Position numbers and translations under genes: made by a program. A DNA stretch of 64,000 bases from Actinomycetota bacterium. GTDB taxonomy: Bacteria > Actinomycetota > CADDZG01 > WHSQ01. The DNA is taken from NCBI GenBank assembly GCA_013695465.1, contig JACDAL010000148.1, positions 1-64,000 of the forward strand, written 5' to 3'. The notes under the pieces are model-generated. The model ran no database searches, was not told the origin of the DNA, and was given only the letters and a program-made list of their open reading frames with translations. The stretch's first letter is position 1, and every line of letters begins with the position of its first letter. This document shows, one piece after another, positions 53,364 through 62,040 of this stretch.

Positions 53364-54713
53364 ATGGTCTGGGTCGACGACTCCAACGCATCCCTGCTCA
53401 CCGACCTCTACGAGCTAACCATGGCTGCCAGCTACCACGGCCACCACATGAACTACCAAGCCACCTTCGACCTCTTTATCCGCCAACTTCCAGATCGTCG
53501 CAACTTCCTCGTCGCATGTGGAGTCTCCGACGCTCTTCACTACCTTCACACAGTCCGCTTCGAGGACAGCGCCCTCGAGTACCTGAGGTCCCTTCGGATG
53601 TTCTCGGACGACTTTCTGTCCCATCTCGCGAGCTTTCGCTTTCATGGAGAGGTGTGGGCGGCGCCTGAGGGCGAGATCGTCTTCGAGAACGAGCCCTTGA
53701 TGAGAGTCACGGCCCCCCTGATCGAGGCTCAGATCGTGGAGACGTTTCTGCTTAATTGCGTCGCCTTTCAAACCATGGTTGCCTCCAAAGCAGCTCGCGT
53801 CGCGATTGCCTGCGGCGACAGGCGTTTCCTCGATATGTCGCCGCGTCGCGATCACGCCGCCGATGCCGCTCTCAAGGCGGCCCGGGCCGCCTATGTTGGC
53901 GGCGCCTCCGGAACTTCCAATGTGCTGGCGGGCCATTTCTACGGAATCCCGGTGAGCGGCACCATGGCTCACTCGTATGTGATGGCCTTCGAGGACGAGG
54001 AGCGGGCCTTCAGAGCCTTCGTGCACGACTTCCCCAACAACGCTGTGCTTCTGATCGATACCTTCGACGTCTTGGAGGGAGCCAGGCGAGCGGCCGGTGT
54101 GGCCGCCGACGTGGCCTCCGAAGGGGTGATCGTCAAGGGCGTCAGGATCGACTCCGGGGACCTGGCCCCGCTGAGCCGATCGGTGCGCGCAATCCTCGAC
54201 TCCGCAGGGCTCGAGGAAGTCGAGATCATCCTCTCCGGCGATCTCGATGAGTACCGAATCAAGGCATTGCTGGACGACGGTGTGCCTGTGAGCTCGTTCG
54301 GCGTGGGTACTCAGCTCGGCACCAGCGCAGACGCCCCCACGCTGGGAGCCGTTTACAAGCTGGTGGCGGACGAGCGGGGGCCCAAGATCAAACTGTCTAC
54401 CGGCAAGGCCACTCTGCCCGGGCGCAAACAGGTGCTTCGGTTCGAGCGCGACGGGATCTTCGAACGAGACGAGATCGTCCTCGAGGGCGAGGAGTCTAGG
54501 GGGGGCAGGCCCCTGCTCGTCAAGGTAATGGAGCGGGGCGAACGCACGGATGCAGACAATGGCCTGGAGGCTGCAAGGGAGCGCTGCCGCACAGGGCTCC
54601 AGCAGCTCCCTCCCACCCTGCGCCGGTTGGGGGCGCCGGCTCAGCGTTACAGGGTGGAGCCCTCTTCCCGGTTGTCGGGGCTGGTGGAGCAAATGAGCGC
54701 GAAAACGCACTGA
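53364..54713 (+). CDS. pncB: Nicotinate phosphoribosyltransferase
   Basis: 449 residues from ATG 53364. Motifs include LLTDLYELTMAASY, TFDLFIRQLPDRRNFLVACG, LDMSPRRDHAADAALKAARAAYVGGASGTSNVLAG, GTMAHSYVMAF, VRIDSGDLAPLSRSVRAILD and SFGVGTQLGTSADAPTLGAVYKL. It makes nicotinate mononucleotide in NAD salvage. The tracked start at 53322 is possible but adds non-conserved residues. Confidence 0.93.
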   Translation: MVWVDDSNASLLTDLYELTMAASYHGHHMNYQATFDLFIRQLPDRRNFLVACGVSDALHYLHTVRFEDSALEYLRSLRMFSDDFLSHLASFRFHGEVWAAPEGEIVFENEPLMRVTAPLIEAQIVETFLLNCVAFQTMVASKAARVAIACGDRRFLDMSPRRDHAADAALKAARAAYVGGASGTSNVLAGHFYGIPVSGTMAHSYVMAFEDEERAFRAFVHDFPNNAVLLIDTFDVLEGARRAAGVAADVASEGVIVKGVRIDSGDLAPLSRSVRAILDSAGLEEVEIILSGDLDEYRIKALLDDGVPVSSFGVGTQLGTSADAPTLGAVYKLVADERGPKIKLSTGKATLPGRKQVLRFERDGIFERDEIVLEGEESRGGRPLLVKVMERGERTDADNGLEAARERCRTGLQQLPPTLRRLGAPAQRYRVEPSSRLSGLVEQMSAKTH

Positions 54714-54770
54714 GCGAGCCGGCCGTACGCAACTTTGTGCCCAACTGGCAAGTCCGCAATCGGAGCCTCT

Positions 54771-55934
54771 TCAGGCCGCAGACAGCGCTCGCAGGCGAGT
54801 CATGGCGGCGATTCCCAGCAGGGGGCCGGGCGCCAAGAAAGCGAAGGCCCAGCGCCAGCCGAACGCCCCCTCGAGGATGGGGATCAGCCAGATAGTGGCG
54901 ACGGTCAAGGTGAAGCCGAGGGCGAGCTGCAGCGTCAGGGCTGTTCCTACGTAGGCCTGATCGGCCACCTCCGTGACGATGGTCGAGAACTGGGCCGAGT
55001 CAGCCACGACTGTGAACCCCCATACCAATCCCACGATCAGAACGATCCACGCCGGGGCTCCTGCGAACAAGCCGATGACCAGCGCGCACAGACCCGAGGC
55101 CGCCATCATCAGCGATGTGGTCTGAGTCCGGCCCCAGCGGTCGCCCAGCACCCCACCCGCCCAGCAACCCAGCCCCCCGATTCCGATGACCATGAAAGTG
55201 GCGAATGCCGCGGCCCCGCCCCGCCCGCCCAGCACGGCTTCGGAGAAGAACAAGAAGAACCACGCCCACATCGCATAAAGCTCCCACATGTGGCCGAAAT
55301 AGCCCAGGCTGGCCAGACGGACGGCGCGGTTGGAGAACACCTGGCCCGCCTGGGTGGGGTCGAAGCGTGCCTGCGGGAAGGGATGGGGCCCTTCGGGAAC
55401 CAGGAAGCCGGCGACGAGCCCGCCGATGACGGTCAGGGCGGAGGTAGCCCAGATCACCGTCCGCCACTCGAGACCGCCGAGCCCGTTGACGAGATGCGGT
55501 GCCGCCGACCCGATCGTGAGAGCGCCCACCAAGATGCCCAGCGCCACTCCCCTTCCCTTCTGGAACCAGGTGGAGGACAGCTTGAGCGAGGGTGGGTAGA
55601 CCCCAGCCAGGAACATCCCCGTGAGAAACCGCAGGGGGAGGGCGAGGGCTACCCCGGAAGCGACCAGCAGGAGGAGGTTGGCAGCCGCGGCCCCTAGCGA
55701 GCCCCACAGGATGACCTTTGCTGGGGGGATTAAGTCCGCCAGGTTCGTGAGGCTCGAGAGCAGGGCTCCGGCGACGAAGCCGAGCTGAACCGCGATCGTG
55801 AGCCACGACGAGGTCGAGGCCGAGATGCCCCATTCTTCCCGGAGCTGCGGAATCACCGCGCTGGCAGAGAGCCAAGTGGTCATGGACAGCAGCAGCGATG
55901 CGGATTGAAGCGTCAGCGCCCTTGCGGGTGTCAC
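54771..55934 (-). CDS. MFS transporter
   Basis: 387 residues with about 12 hydrophobic segments. The motif after helix 2, GAALLSSLTNLADLIPPAKVILWG, is a loose form of motif A, and the second half has GGVLGDRWGRTQTTSLMMAAS. The substrate is unknown. Its start overlaps the MaoC-like gene stop by 4 nt, so the two form an operon. Confidence 0.87.
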   Translation of the reverse strand: MTPARALTLQSASLLLSMTTWLSASAVIPQLREEWGISASTSSWLTIAVQLGFVAGALLSSLTNLADLIPPAKVILWGSLGAAAANLLLLVASGVALALPLRFLTGMFLAGVYPPSLKLSSTWFQKGRGVALGILVGALTIGSAAPHLVNGLGGLEWRTVIWATSALTVIGGLVAGFLVPEGPHPFPQARFDPTQAGQVFSNRAVRLASLGYFGHMWELYAMWAWFFLFFSEAVLGGRGGAAAFATFMVIGIGGLGCWAGGVLGDRWGRTQTTSLMMAASGLCALVIGLFAGAPAWIVLIVGLVWGFTVVADSAQFSTIVTEVADQAYVGTALTLQLALGFTLTVATIWLIPILEGAFGWRWAFAFLAPGPLLGIAAMTRLRALSAA

Positions 55935-56329
55935 AGTGGCTCGGTGTAGACGAGCGCGGTTCCCTCCAGCACGACGGTCTTGTCCTGGTTGACGATCGTC
56001 GTCTTCAACTTCGTGATCGGCTTGTCGCTGCGCGTCTCGAGCACCTCGACCTCAGCGGTGATCTCGTCGCCGGGGCTTACCGGTGCCTTGAAGCTCCAGT
56101 CGATGTGCAAGAAGACGCTGCCCGGTCCCGGCAGGTCCTGTGCAACCACGGCGTTTAGCAGCCCGCTCGTCACCCCTCCCTGGACGATCAGGCCGCCGAA
56201 GCGGGACCGGGTGGCGAGTTCCTCGTCGTAGTGCAGGGGATTACGGTCCCCGGTCATCTCGGTGAACAGGGTGATGTCCTCGGCTCGAACCCTCCTCGAG
56301 CGTCTGGCCTTGTCCCCCACGCTCGCCAT
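55931..56329 (-). CDS. MaoC-like (R)-specific enoyl-CoA hydratase
   Basis: About 132 residues with the hydratase-2 site FTEMTGDRNPLHYDEELATRSRFGGLIVQGG (catalytic Asp and His) and VFLHIDWSFKAPVSPGDEITAEVEV. PhaJ-type members make (R)-3-hydroxyacyl-CoA for PHA synthesis, consistent with phaC 3 kb away, though it is cotranscribed with a transporter. Start ATG 56329 or the tracked 56341. Confidence 0.85.
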   Translation of the reverse strand: MASVGDKARRSRRVRAEDITLFTEMTGDRNPLHYDEELATRSRFGGLIVQGGVTSGLLNAVVAQDLPGPGSVFLHIDWSFKAPVSPGDEITAEVEVLETRSDKPITKLKTTIVNQDKTVVLEGTALVYTEPL

Positions 56330-56434
56330 GCCGGCAAGCATCGCGCCCTTCGGCTATTCAGCGAGGAAGGGCTAGTTGTTGGAGAGCGCTGAACCGGGTA
56401 GGAAGACTGAAACCCTCTCGAAAAGGAGAACTCT

Positions 56435-57427
56435 TTGGAGTATCGCAATCTCGGCCGCCTCGGCGTAAAGGTCAGCCCCCTGTGTCTCGGAACCATGAAC
56501 TTTGGATGGGAAGGCCTGGGCACGCCCGAGGAGGACGCGTTCCGCATCATGGACCGGGCCTTGGACCACGGCCTCAACTTCTTCGACACCGCCAACGTCT
56601 ACGGATGGCGAAAGAACCCCAAGCCCGGCGAGGGCGTGACCGAGCAGATCATCGGCCGCTGGTTCGCGCAGGGCGGCGACCGGCGCGAGAAGGTCTTTCT
56701 CGCTACCAAGCTCTACGGGAGCATGGGCGAATGGCCGAACCAGGACGGCCTCAGTGCCCTTAACATCCGCCGGGCCTGCGACGCGAGCCTCAGACGCATG
56801 CAGACCGACCACATCGATCTCTACCAGATGCATCACATCAAACGGGATACCCCGTGGGAGGAGATCTGGCAGGCGATGGAGCAGCTGATGGCCGCCGGCA
56901 AGATTCTCTATGTGGGCAGCAGCAACTTCGCGGGTTGGCACATCGCCCAGGCCAACGAGATCGCCTCCCGGCGCAACTTCCTGGGGTTGGTCTCGGAGCA
57001 GAGCCTCTACAACCTCGACGCCCGTACGGTCGAGCTCGAGGTGCTTCCCGCGTGCGAGCGCTACGGGTTGGGCGTCATTCCGTGGAGCCCTCTGGCCGGC
57101 GGGTTGCTGGCCGGGGCCCTCGAGAAGGCGTCCGAGGGCCGCCGCAGCGACGAGAACTTCCGCCGGAGGGTCGAGCGCAACCGAGACAAGCTCGAGGCGT
57201 GGGAGAAGCTGTGCGCCGACATCGGTGAGCGCCCCGCAGATGTCGCCTTGGCATGGTTGCTGAAGAATCCGGTAGTGACCGCCCCCATCATCGGCCCGCG
57301 CAACCCGGACCAGCTCGAGGGGTCCCTGAAAGCTCTGGAGATCGAGTTGTCGGACGAGATCATGGGCCTCATCGACCAGATCTTCCCCGGCCCCGGAGGT
57401 GCCGCGCCGGAAGCCTACGCGTGGTAG
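56435..57427 (+). CDS. Aldo/keto reductase
   Basis: 330 residues. EYRNLGRLGVKVSPLCLGTMNFGW is the family start. Catalytic Asp/Tyr are in FFDTANVYGW, Lys in FLATKLYG and His in YQMHHIKRDTPWEE. The NADPH region near the end is APIIGPRNPDQLEGSLKAL. The TTG start is supported by AAAGGAG 8 nt upstream. It is of the YajO/perakine-reductase-like group; substrate unknown. Confidence 0.9.
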   Translation: MEYRNLGRLGVKVSPLCLGTMNFGWEGLGTPEEDAFRIMDRALDHGLNFFDTANVYGWRKNPKPGEGVTEQIIGRWFAQGGDRREKVFLATKLYGSMGEWPNQDGLSALNIRRACDASLRRMQTDHIDLYQMHHIKRDTPWEEIWQAMEQLMAAGKILYVGSSNFAGWHIAQANEIASRRNFLGLVSEQSLYNLDARTVELEVLPACERYGLGVIPWSPLAGGLLAGALEKASEGRRSDENFRRRVERNRDKLEAWEKLCADIGERPADVALAWLLKNPVVTAPIIGPRNPDQLEGSLKALEIELSDEIMGLIDQIFPGPGGAAPEAYAW

Positions 57428-57503
57428 GAGAGGCCCCACGTGGGCCGGCCCCGAGGTTGCCAATGAGTACGCGGTCCTGGGCTTTCCGGACCACATCCGG
57501 CGG

Positions 57504-57532
57504 TTGACAAACTGTGCGCTGCGTACTATAGT
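57504..57532 (+). promoter_or_regulatory. Consensus sigma-70-type promoter for phasin gene
   Basis: TTGACA at 57504-57509, a 17-nt spacer and TATAGT at 57527-57532. The phasin ATG is 49 nt further on, with AAGGAGG upstream. It is the best promoter match in the window, fitting an abundant granule protein. Confidence 0.8.
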
Positions 57533-57580
57533 TAACCGCGTGCACGAAGAAGATAGACGAACAATCAAGGAGGTCGCACA

Positions 57581-57937
57581 ATGTCAGTTACCACCGACGT
57601 CACCCGAGGCGCCCAGGAGCAGATGCTCGAGAGCATCGAGCTCACTCAGAAGGCTGCGCTCGAAGGTTTCAAGGTATGGGCCGATGCGGTCGAGAAAATG
57701 ATCCCCGAGACGCCCAATGCCCCCAATTTCCTGAACGAGTGGCCGTCCGCCGAGGAGAGCATCGACAACGCTTTCGACTTCGCCGGCAAGCTTCTCGCCA
57801 ATCAGCGGGCGTTCACGAAGAGCGTCATTCAGACCACCCGCCCCGTAGCCAAGCGGGCCGCGGAAGAGGCTTCCGGGGCTCCCAACCGCACCACCGCTGC
57901 CAAGTCCAACCGCACCACCGCTGCCAAGTCCAAGTAA
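57581..57937 (+). CDS. Phasin-like PHA granule protein
   Basis: 118 residues, mostly amphipathic helix (AQEQMLESIELTQKAALEGFKVWADAVEKM, then NAFDFAGKLLANQRAFTKSVIQTTRP). The C-terminus has a basic repeat NRTTAAKS twice, encoded by a perfect 24-bp duplication. Size, helix content, a strong promoter and a nearby phaC support a phasin coating PHA granules. The basic tail could tether DNA, as in PhaF/PhaM-type phasins. Confidence 0.75.
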   Translation: MSVTTDVTRGAQEQMLESIELTQKAALEGFKVWADAVEKMIPETPNAPNFLNEWPSAEESIDNAFDFAGKLLANQRAFTKSVIQTTRPVAKRAAEEASGAPNRTTAAKSNRTTAAKSK

Positions 57938-58015
57938 GGCACCTTCGAAGTAAAACCGCGCCCCGGCGGATACCCGGGGCGCTGTCGCGTCCGGCGGCGC
58001 GTTTAGGGTTGTGGG

Positions 58016-58384
58016 ATGGTCGACCAGGACCCCTGGCGGTCGCAACTGACGCTTCTGGGGGAGTTCATCCGGACTCAAAGGAAGCTGGCCCGACTCTCTC
58101 TGAGAGAGCTCGCCGACATGACCAAGGTGTCAAACGCCTATCTCAGCCAGATCGAGCGTGGACTGCACCAGCCTTCGGTAAGAGTCCTGCAATCGGTGGC
58201 CCAGGCGCTCAATGTCTCGGCCGAGACGCTGCTGGCGCAGGCGGGGTTAATAGTGCAGGCGGGCGAGGTGGCGGCGGCAGGGGTCAACGCTACGGAGCTC
58301 ACGATCCGCTCCGATCCCTCGCTAACAACGGCCCAGAAGGAGGCTCTTATCGGCGTCTATCGCAGCTTTCTGACCGAGGACTGA
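58016..58384 (+). CDS. XRE-family helix-turn-helix regulator
   Basis: 122 residues. The HTH is LGEFIRTQRKLARLSLRELADMTKVSNAYLSQIERGLHQPSVRVLQSVAQALNVS. A short helical C-terminus ends in LTTAQKEALIGVYRSFL. It lies between phasin and PHA synthase genes, where similar XRE regulators occur in other actinobacteria, so it may control PHA genes. Confidence 0.83.
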   Translation: MVDQDPWRSQLTLLGEFIRTQRKLARLSLRELADMTKVSNAYLSQIERGLHQPSVRVLQSVAQALNVSAETLLAQAGLIVQAGEVAAAGVNATELTIRSDPSLTTAQKEALIGVYRSFLTED

Positions 58385-58504
58385 CCGCCGCCCGAAATAC
58401 GCCGGGCCCGCCCAATTGTCGCTCTGAGCTGAAGGATGCGGAATCCGCCCTCTAGGCTAGGAGCTACCTGAGTGCCGCCTCTGTAGCGGCGCGCGAGGCA
58501 CGCG

Positions 58505-58993
58505 CTAGTGGTAGTAGCGAAACAGGATCTCCGCCACACAGCAGGGCTTGACCTGGCCTTTCGCCTCGAATGTGCACTTGAATGTGGTCTGCACTCCCCC
58601 GAAGACGTCCTTGAGGGCAGTCAGCTCGACCCCCATCCGAAGCGTCGAGCCCACCGGCAGGGGGGCCGGGTAGCGGAGATGGTCGAGCCCGTAGTTGATC
58701 GTTCGAGAGCAGCCCTCGACGATCAGGGTCTCATCGAGGAGAACGGGGAGCAGTGACAGAGTGAGATAGCCGTGGACGATGGTCGTCTTGAACGGCCCGG
58801 AGGCGGCTCTCTCCCGGTCCACATGGATCCACTGGTCGTCGCCTGTGACCTGCGCAAAGGCGTTGACCCGAGCCTGATCGATGCGGTGCCAGTCGCTGTA
58901 GCCGAGGTGCTGCCCCACCTTCGTGTGGAGGTCGTGGAGCTGGAGCCTGAGGGGCGCCGGCACCAGCGGGGCTGCCTGCTCTGCTGCGGTCAT
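58505..58993 (-). CDS. MaoC-like dehydratase
   Basis: 162 residues from ATG 58993, preceded by GGAAGGTGGG. The site FAQVTGDDQWIHVDRERAASGPFKTTIVHGYLTLSLLPVLL has the Asp/His pair of hydratase-2 enzymes. It could supply (R)-3-hydroxyacyl-CoA to the divergent PHA synthase. The tracked longer start has no family match. Confidence 0.85.
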   Translation of the reverse strand: MTAAEQAAPLVPAPLRLQLHDLHTKVGQHLGYSDWHRIDQARVNAFAQVTGDDQWIHVDRERAASGPFKTTIVHGYLTLSLLPVLLDETLIVEGCSRTINYGLDHLRYPAPLPVGSTLRMGVELTALKDVFGGVQTTFKCTFEAKGQVKPCCVAEILFRYYH

Positions 58994-59157
58994 CCCACCT
59001 TCCTTCCTTCTGCTAAACAAAATGGGCCCTCGCTTACTGTAGTAAGCGCGAAAATACAGGCCACGAAGGGTCAGCTGGTTCATCTACTGTTCGTTCACGG
59101 AGAGGTGCTTGACTCAGGCTGTGCCCGGGTAGCCCGGAAGCGTCGTTGGGAGGCGAA

Positions 59158-60870
59158 ATGGAGAACACTGAAGCTCAACACAGCGCGGCTCAGGCCGCCG
59201 AGGCGCTCGCGCCGGAGGCAGGTCTCATTGCCGCTCTCGACCCGGTGTCGTTCTTGGAGGCTCTTTTCCAGGTGGGCGCAGGCGTCTCCCGCAACCCGGT
59301 GAACTCGCTCACGGCCTTTTTGCGATACTCGGCCGCAACCATGGCGGCGGGCTATACCAGCGCCGCCCGCTGGTGGGGGGCCACCCTTCCCAATGTGATT
59401 GAGCCCGCGCCATCCGACAAGCGTTTCAGGGACTGCGCGTGGCAGGAAAATCCCTGGTACTCCTATCTTCACCAGAACTACCTACTGCGTTCGCGGCTGC
59501 TTCAGGATTTGATAGATGCTTCGGACATCGACGAGGCCACTGCCGCCAAGGCTCGGATGATGGCGGGCATGGTGACCGATGCCGTCAGCCCCGCCAATTT
59601 TCTCTTCTCCAACCCGGTCGCCTTGAAGAAGGCTTTCGATACCGGAGGGGCGAGTGTTGCGCGCGGGCTCAGGAACTTCCTCGACGATGTAGCCCATAAC
59701 GGGGGCCTCCCGCGAAAGGTCGACCCCTCTGCGTTCAAAGTGGGAGAGAACCTTGCCACCACGCCGGGCAAGGTGGTGTTTCGGAACGAACTCATGGAGC
59801 TCATCCAGTACGAAGCACAGACCAAGAAGACTTTTGAGATTCCGCTGTTGTGCAGCCCACCCTGGATCAACAAGTACTACATCATGGATCTGGCGCCGGG
59901 CCGCAGCTACATCGAGTGGGCAGTCCAGCACGGTCACACTGTGTTCTCCATCAGTTACCGCAATCCCGACGAGACAATGCGGGCGATGACGCTTGACGAC
60001 TATCTGTTGAACGGTCCCATCCGTGCCATCGAAGTAATGCAGAGCATAACCGGAGCCGATCAAGTCAACGTAGTCGGGCTCTGTCTTGGAGGCAGCTTAA
60101 CCGCCATGATGCTCGCCTATCTCGCCACTTCCGGGGATGACCGGGTGCGTTCGATGTCCCTGCTAAATACCCTGCTTGATTTCTCCGAGCCGGGCATGTT
60201 GGGCAGCTTCACCGATCCTAGGACGGTCGCCCGGCTCGAGAGCAAGATGCAGTCGAAGGGCTTTCTCGACTCGCGCGACATGGCGCTCACCTTCGATCTG
60301 CTGCGCGCCAACGACCTCATCTACAACTACGTGGCATCCAACTGGCTCATGGGACAGGATCCCCCTGCCTTTGACATCCTGGCGTGGAACTCAGACAGCA
60401 CTCGTATGCCGGCTGCAATGCATTCCTTCTATCTCCGTTCCTGTTACCTGAAAAACGAGCTGGCGAACGGCGAGATGGAGCTGGCGGGCACCAGGCTGCG
60501 TTTGGACGAGCTAACACAGGATGCGTACATAGTTGCCGCGGTCAACGATCACATCACCCCGTGGAAAGGCTCCTATAAGACAACTCACTTGCTCAAGAGT
60601 GATATCAGGTTCGTGCTCAGCTCCTCAGGCCACATCGCCGGGATCGTCAACCCTCCCAGCCCCAAGGCCAAGCACTGGACCAACGAGCAGCTTCCGCCGG
60701 ATCCGGAAACGTGGCTGCAGACTGCGACCGAACAGCAAGGCTCTTGGTGGGAGGACTGGACCACGTGGATAGCAGAGCGCGCCGGCAGCAAGGGCAAGCC
60801 ACCGCCCGTGGGCGGAAAGGCTTTCCCGGTCCTGGGCAACTCGCCGGGCCGCTACGTGCTCGAGCACTGA
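59158..60870 (+). CDS. phaC: Poly(3-hydroxyalkanoate) synthase
   Basis: 570 residues from ATG 59158 (GGGAGG 4-5 nt before); the tracked TTG overlaps that site. The lipase-like box is VVGLCLGGS with catalytic Cys. The Asp is in VAAVNDHITPW and the His in LSSSGHIAGIVNPP. DKRFRDCAWQENPWYSYLHQNYLL marks class I/II synthases. No phaE/phaR subunit is present, so class I or II is likely. It polymerises (R)-3-hydroxyacyl-CoA on granules. Confidence 0.95.
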   Translation: MENTEAQHSAAQAAEALAPEAGLIAALDPVSFLEALFQVGAGVSRNPVNSLTAFLRYSAATMAAGYTSAARWWGATLPNVIEPAPSDKRFRDCAWQENPWYSYLHQNYLLRSRLLQDLIDASDIDEATAAKARMMAGMVTDAVSPANFLFSNPVALKKAFDTGGASVARGLRNFLDDVAHNGGLPRKVDPSAFKVGENLATTPGKVVFRNELMELIQYEAQTKKTFEIPLLCSPPWINKYYIMDLAPGRSYIEWAVQHGHTVFSISYRNPDETMRAMTLDDYLLNGPIRAIEVMQSITGADQVNVVGLCLGGSLTAMMLAYLATSGDDRVRSMSLLNTLLDFSEPGMLGSFTDPRTVARLESKMQSKGFLDSRDMALTFDLLRANDLIYNYVASNWLMGQDPPAFDILAWNSDSTRMPAAMHSFYLRSCYLKNELANGEMELAGTRLRLDELTQDAYIVAAVNDHITPWKGSYKTTHLLKSDIRFVLSSSGHIAGIVNPPSPKAKHWTNEQLPPDPETWLQTATEQQGSWWEDWTTWIAERAGSKGKPPPVGGKAFPVLGNSPGRYVLEH

Positions 60871-60871
60871 T

Positions 60872-61852
60872 TCAGCCGCTCGGCGGACCGGCCAGGTGAT
60901 GCATCTCGTGGTGCTGCTTCAGAGGATCGGCGCCGAAGTCGCCTGACACATCGCGCCATACCGAGTGGATGTGGTTGGCGCCGTTCTGAACATTGTCGTA
61001 CTCGATCAGGATTGACTCTCCCTGAATGCGGTAATAGTGAGGTTCTCCTTTGACGGAGCCTCCGGCCCACGCAAAGTGAACTGGGCCGACTGCGTCTTGT
61101 GTTTCCGCCCGCCACGGTTCTGCCAGGCGTTGGGCGTAGGCGTCGATTAGAGCTTCGAGCAGAGCGCGTTGCTCGTTCGACATCGCCGAGGAGGGCAGGC
61201 CCTCGGCTCTTCCCAGGCTGATGCGGCGCTGCGTCGAGGTGATGATGTCGCGCGGCGCGGTGTCGGCCACCAGCGCGCGCCGTCCCTGTCCCTCACTGAA
61301 GCTCGACATCAACGCACACGCGAGGTCTTCGAGGGGAGCCAGGATCCGCAGTCCTTCGTGTGTCCCGTAAGGAACGCGAGCGGGGTTGGCACCGACGAAG
61401 GAGGGCGTACTGGCCATCAGCGTGTCCCCCAGCAACGTGTAGTTCAAGGAGAGATGGTGGCCCTCGAATCTCCACGCCCACTCAGTGGCCCCTTGGGGCT
61501 CGCCGAACACGCTCAAGAAATATAGGGCAGGATCGCGCCCGCTCGCGTCTAGCCCTTGCTTGGATTCGAGCGCGCCGAGAATTAGTTCATGTTCGATGAT
61601 CGCAGTGGCGGTCGTTTCTCCGTGCTCCGAGAGCCCCGAACGAAGCAGCTGTTGCAGCCGGCCTCGGTCTTCGGAGGTGAGGCTTCCCAGTGGGAGGCCC
61701 CGGCGGGGGCCGGGCAGATAGGTCCAGTTCAGGCGCTCAGCGTCATCAAACGCGAACAACGCTGCATCTCTGCTCGGGCCGCCGAGGTGGTCGAGGAAAG
61801 CCGCGCATGTCTCGACCATGTTCGACCCGGCGAGCTCACGGCTGCGCCTCAC
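60872..61852 (-). CDS. DUF3500-family protein
   Basis: 326 residues with the DUF3500 hallmark WRFEGHHLSLNYTLLGDTLMASTPSFVGANPARV and C-terminal HFAWAGGSVKGEPHYYRIQGESILIEYDNVQNGANHIHSVWRD. The family is widespread, often with a signal peptide, and of unknown function; none is seen here. The GTG start overlaps the stop of a short hydrophobic frame. It converges on phaC with a 1-nt gap. Confidence 0.82.
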   Translation of the reverse strand: MRRSRELAGSNMVETCAAFLDHLGGPSRDAALFAFDDAERLNWTYLPGPRRGLPLGSLTSEDRGRLQQLLRSGLSEHGETTATAIIEHELILGALESKQGLDASGRDPALYFLSVFGEPQGATEWAWRFEGHHLSLNYTLLGDTLMASTPSFVGANPARVPYGTHEGLRILAPLEDLACALMSSFSEGQGRRALVADTAPRDIITSTQRRISLGRAEGLPSSAMSNEQRALLEALIDAYAQRLAEPWRAETQDAVGPVHFAWAGGSVKGEPHYYRIQGESILIEYDNVQNGANHIHSVWRDVSGDFGADPLKQHHEMHHLAGPPSG

Positions 61853-62038
61853 GCTGTTCCTTGCGCCGCCCGTTGGGTTTGGAGGATCTCTGGAACAATC
61901 ATCAGGGATCCAAACAGCACGCCGAGGGCGACCGAGTTCCTAACACCCTGCCGCAAGCCCGCCACCAGGCCGAACCCGATCGCGAGCCCAGCCGCTTGCG
62001 CTTCCCGCGTGCAGTCGGTTTCTGCTCTCGCCGGCGTC
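61849..62038 (-). other. Short hydrophobic reading frame, possible small membrane protein
   Basis: The frame is open from just after the 62041 stop to TGA 61849-61851, which overlaps the DUF3500 GTG. It reads AGLAIGFGLVAGLRQGVRNSVALGVLFGSLMIVPEIL, likely a membrane hairpin. The only near start is GTG 61965 (38 aa). An ATG in another frame (MIERRRREQ..., at the 62041 stop) suggests a frameshifted gene. Weakly supported. Confidence 0.3.
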
Positions 62039-62040
62039 GC

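Noticed and set aside
53415-54710. 431-aa minus-strand ORF
   Set aside because: It lies fully antisense to the nicotinate phosphoribosyltransferase gene.
56372-57568. 398-aa minus-strand ORF
   Set aside because: It is antisense to the aldo/keto reductase gene, with no motifs.
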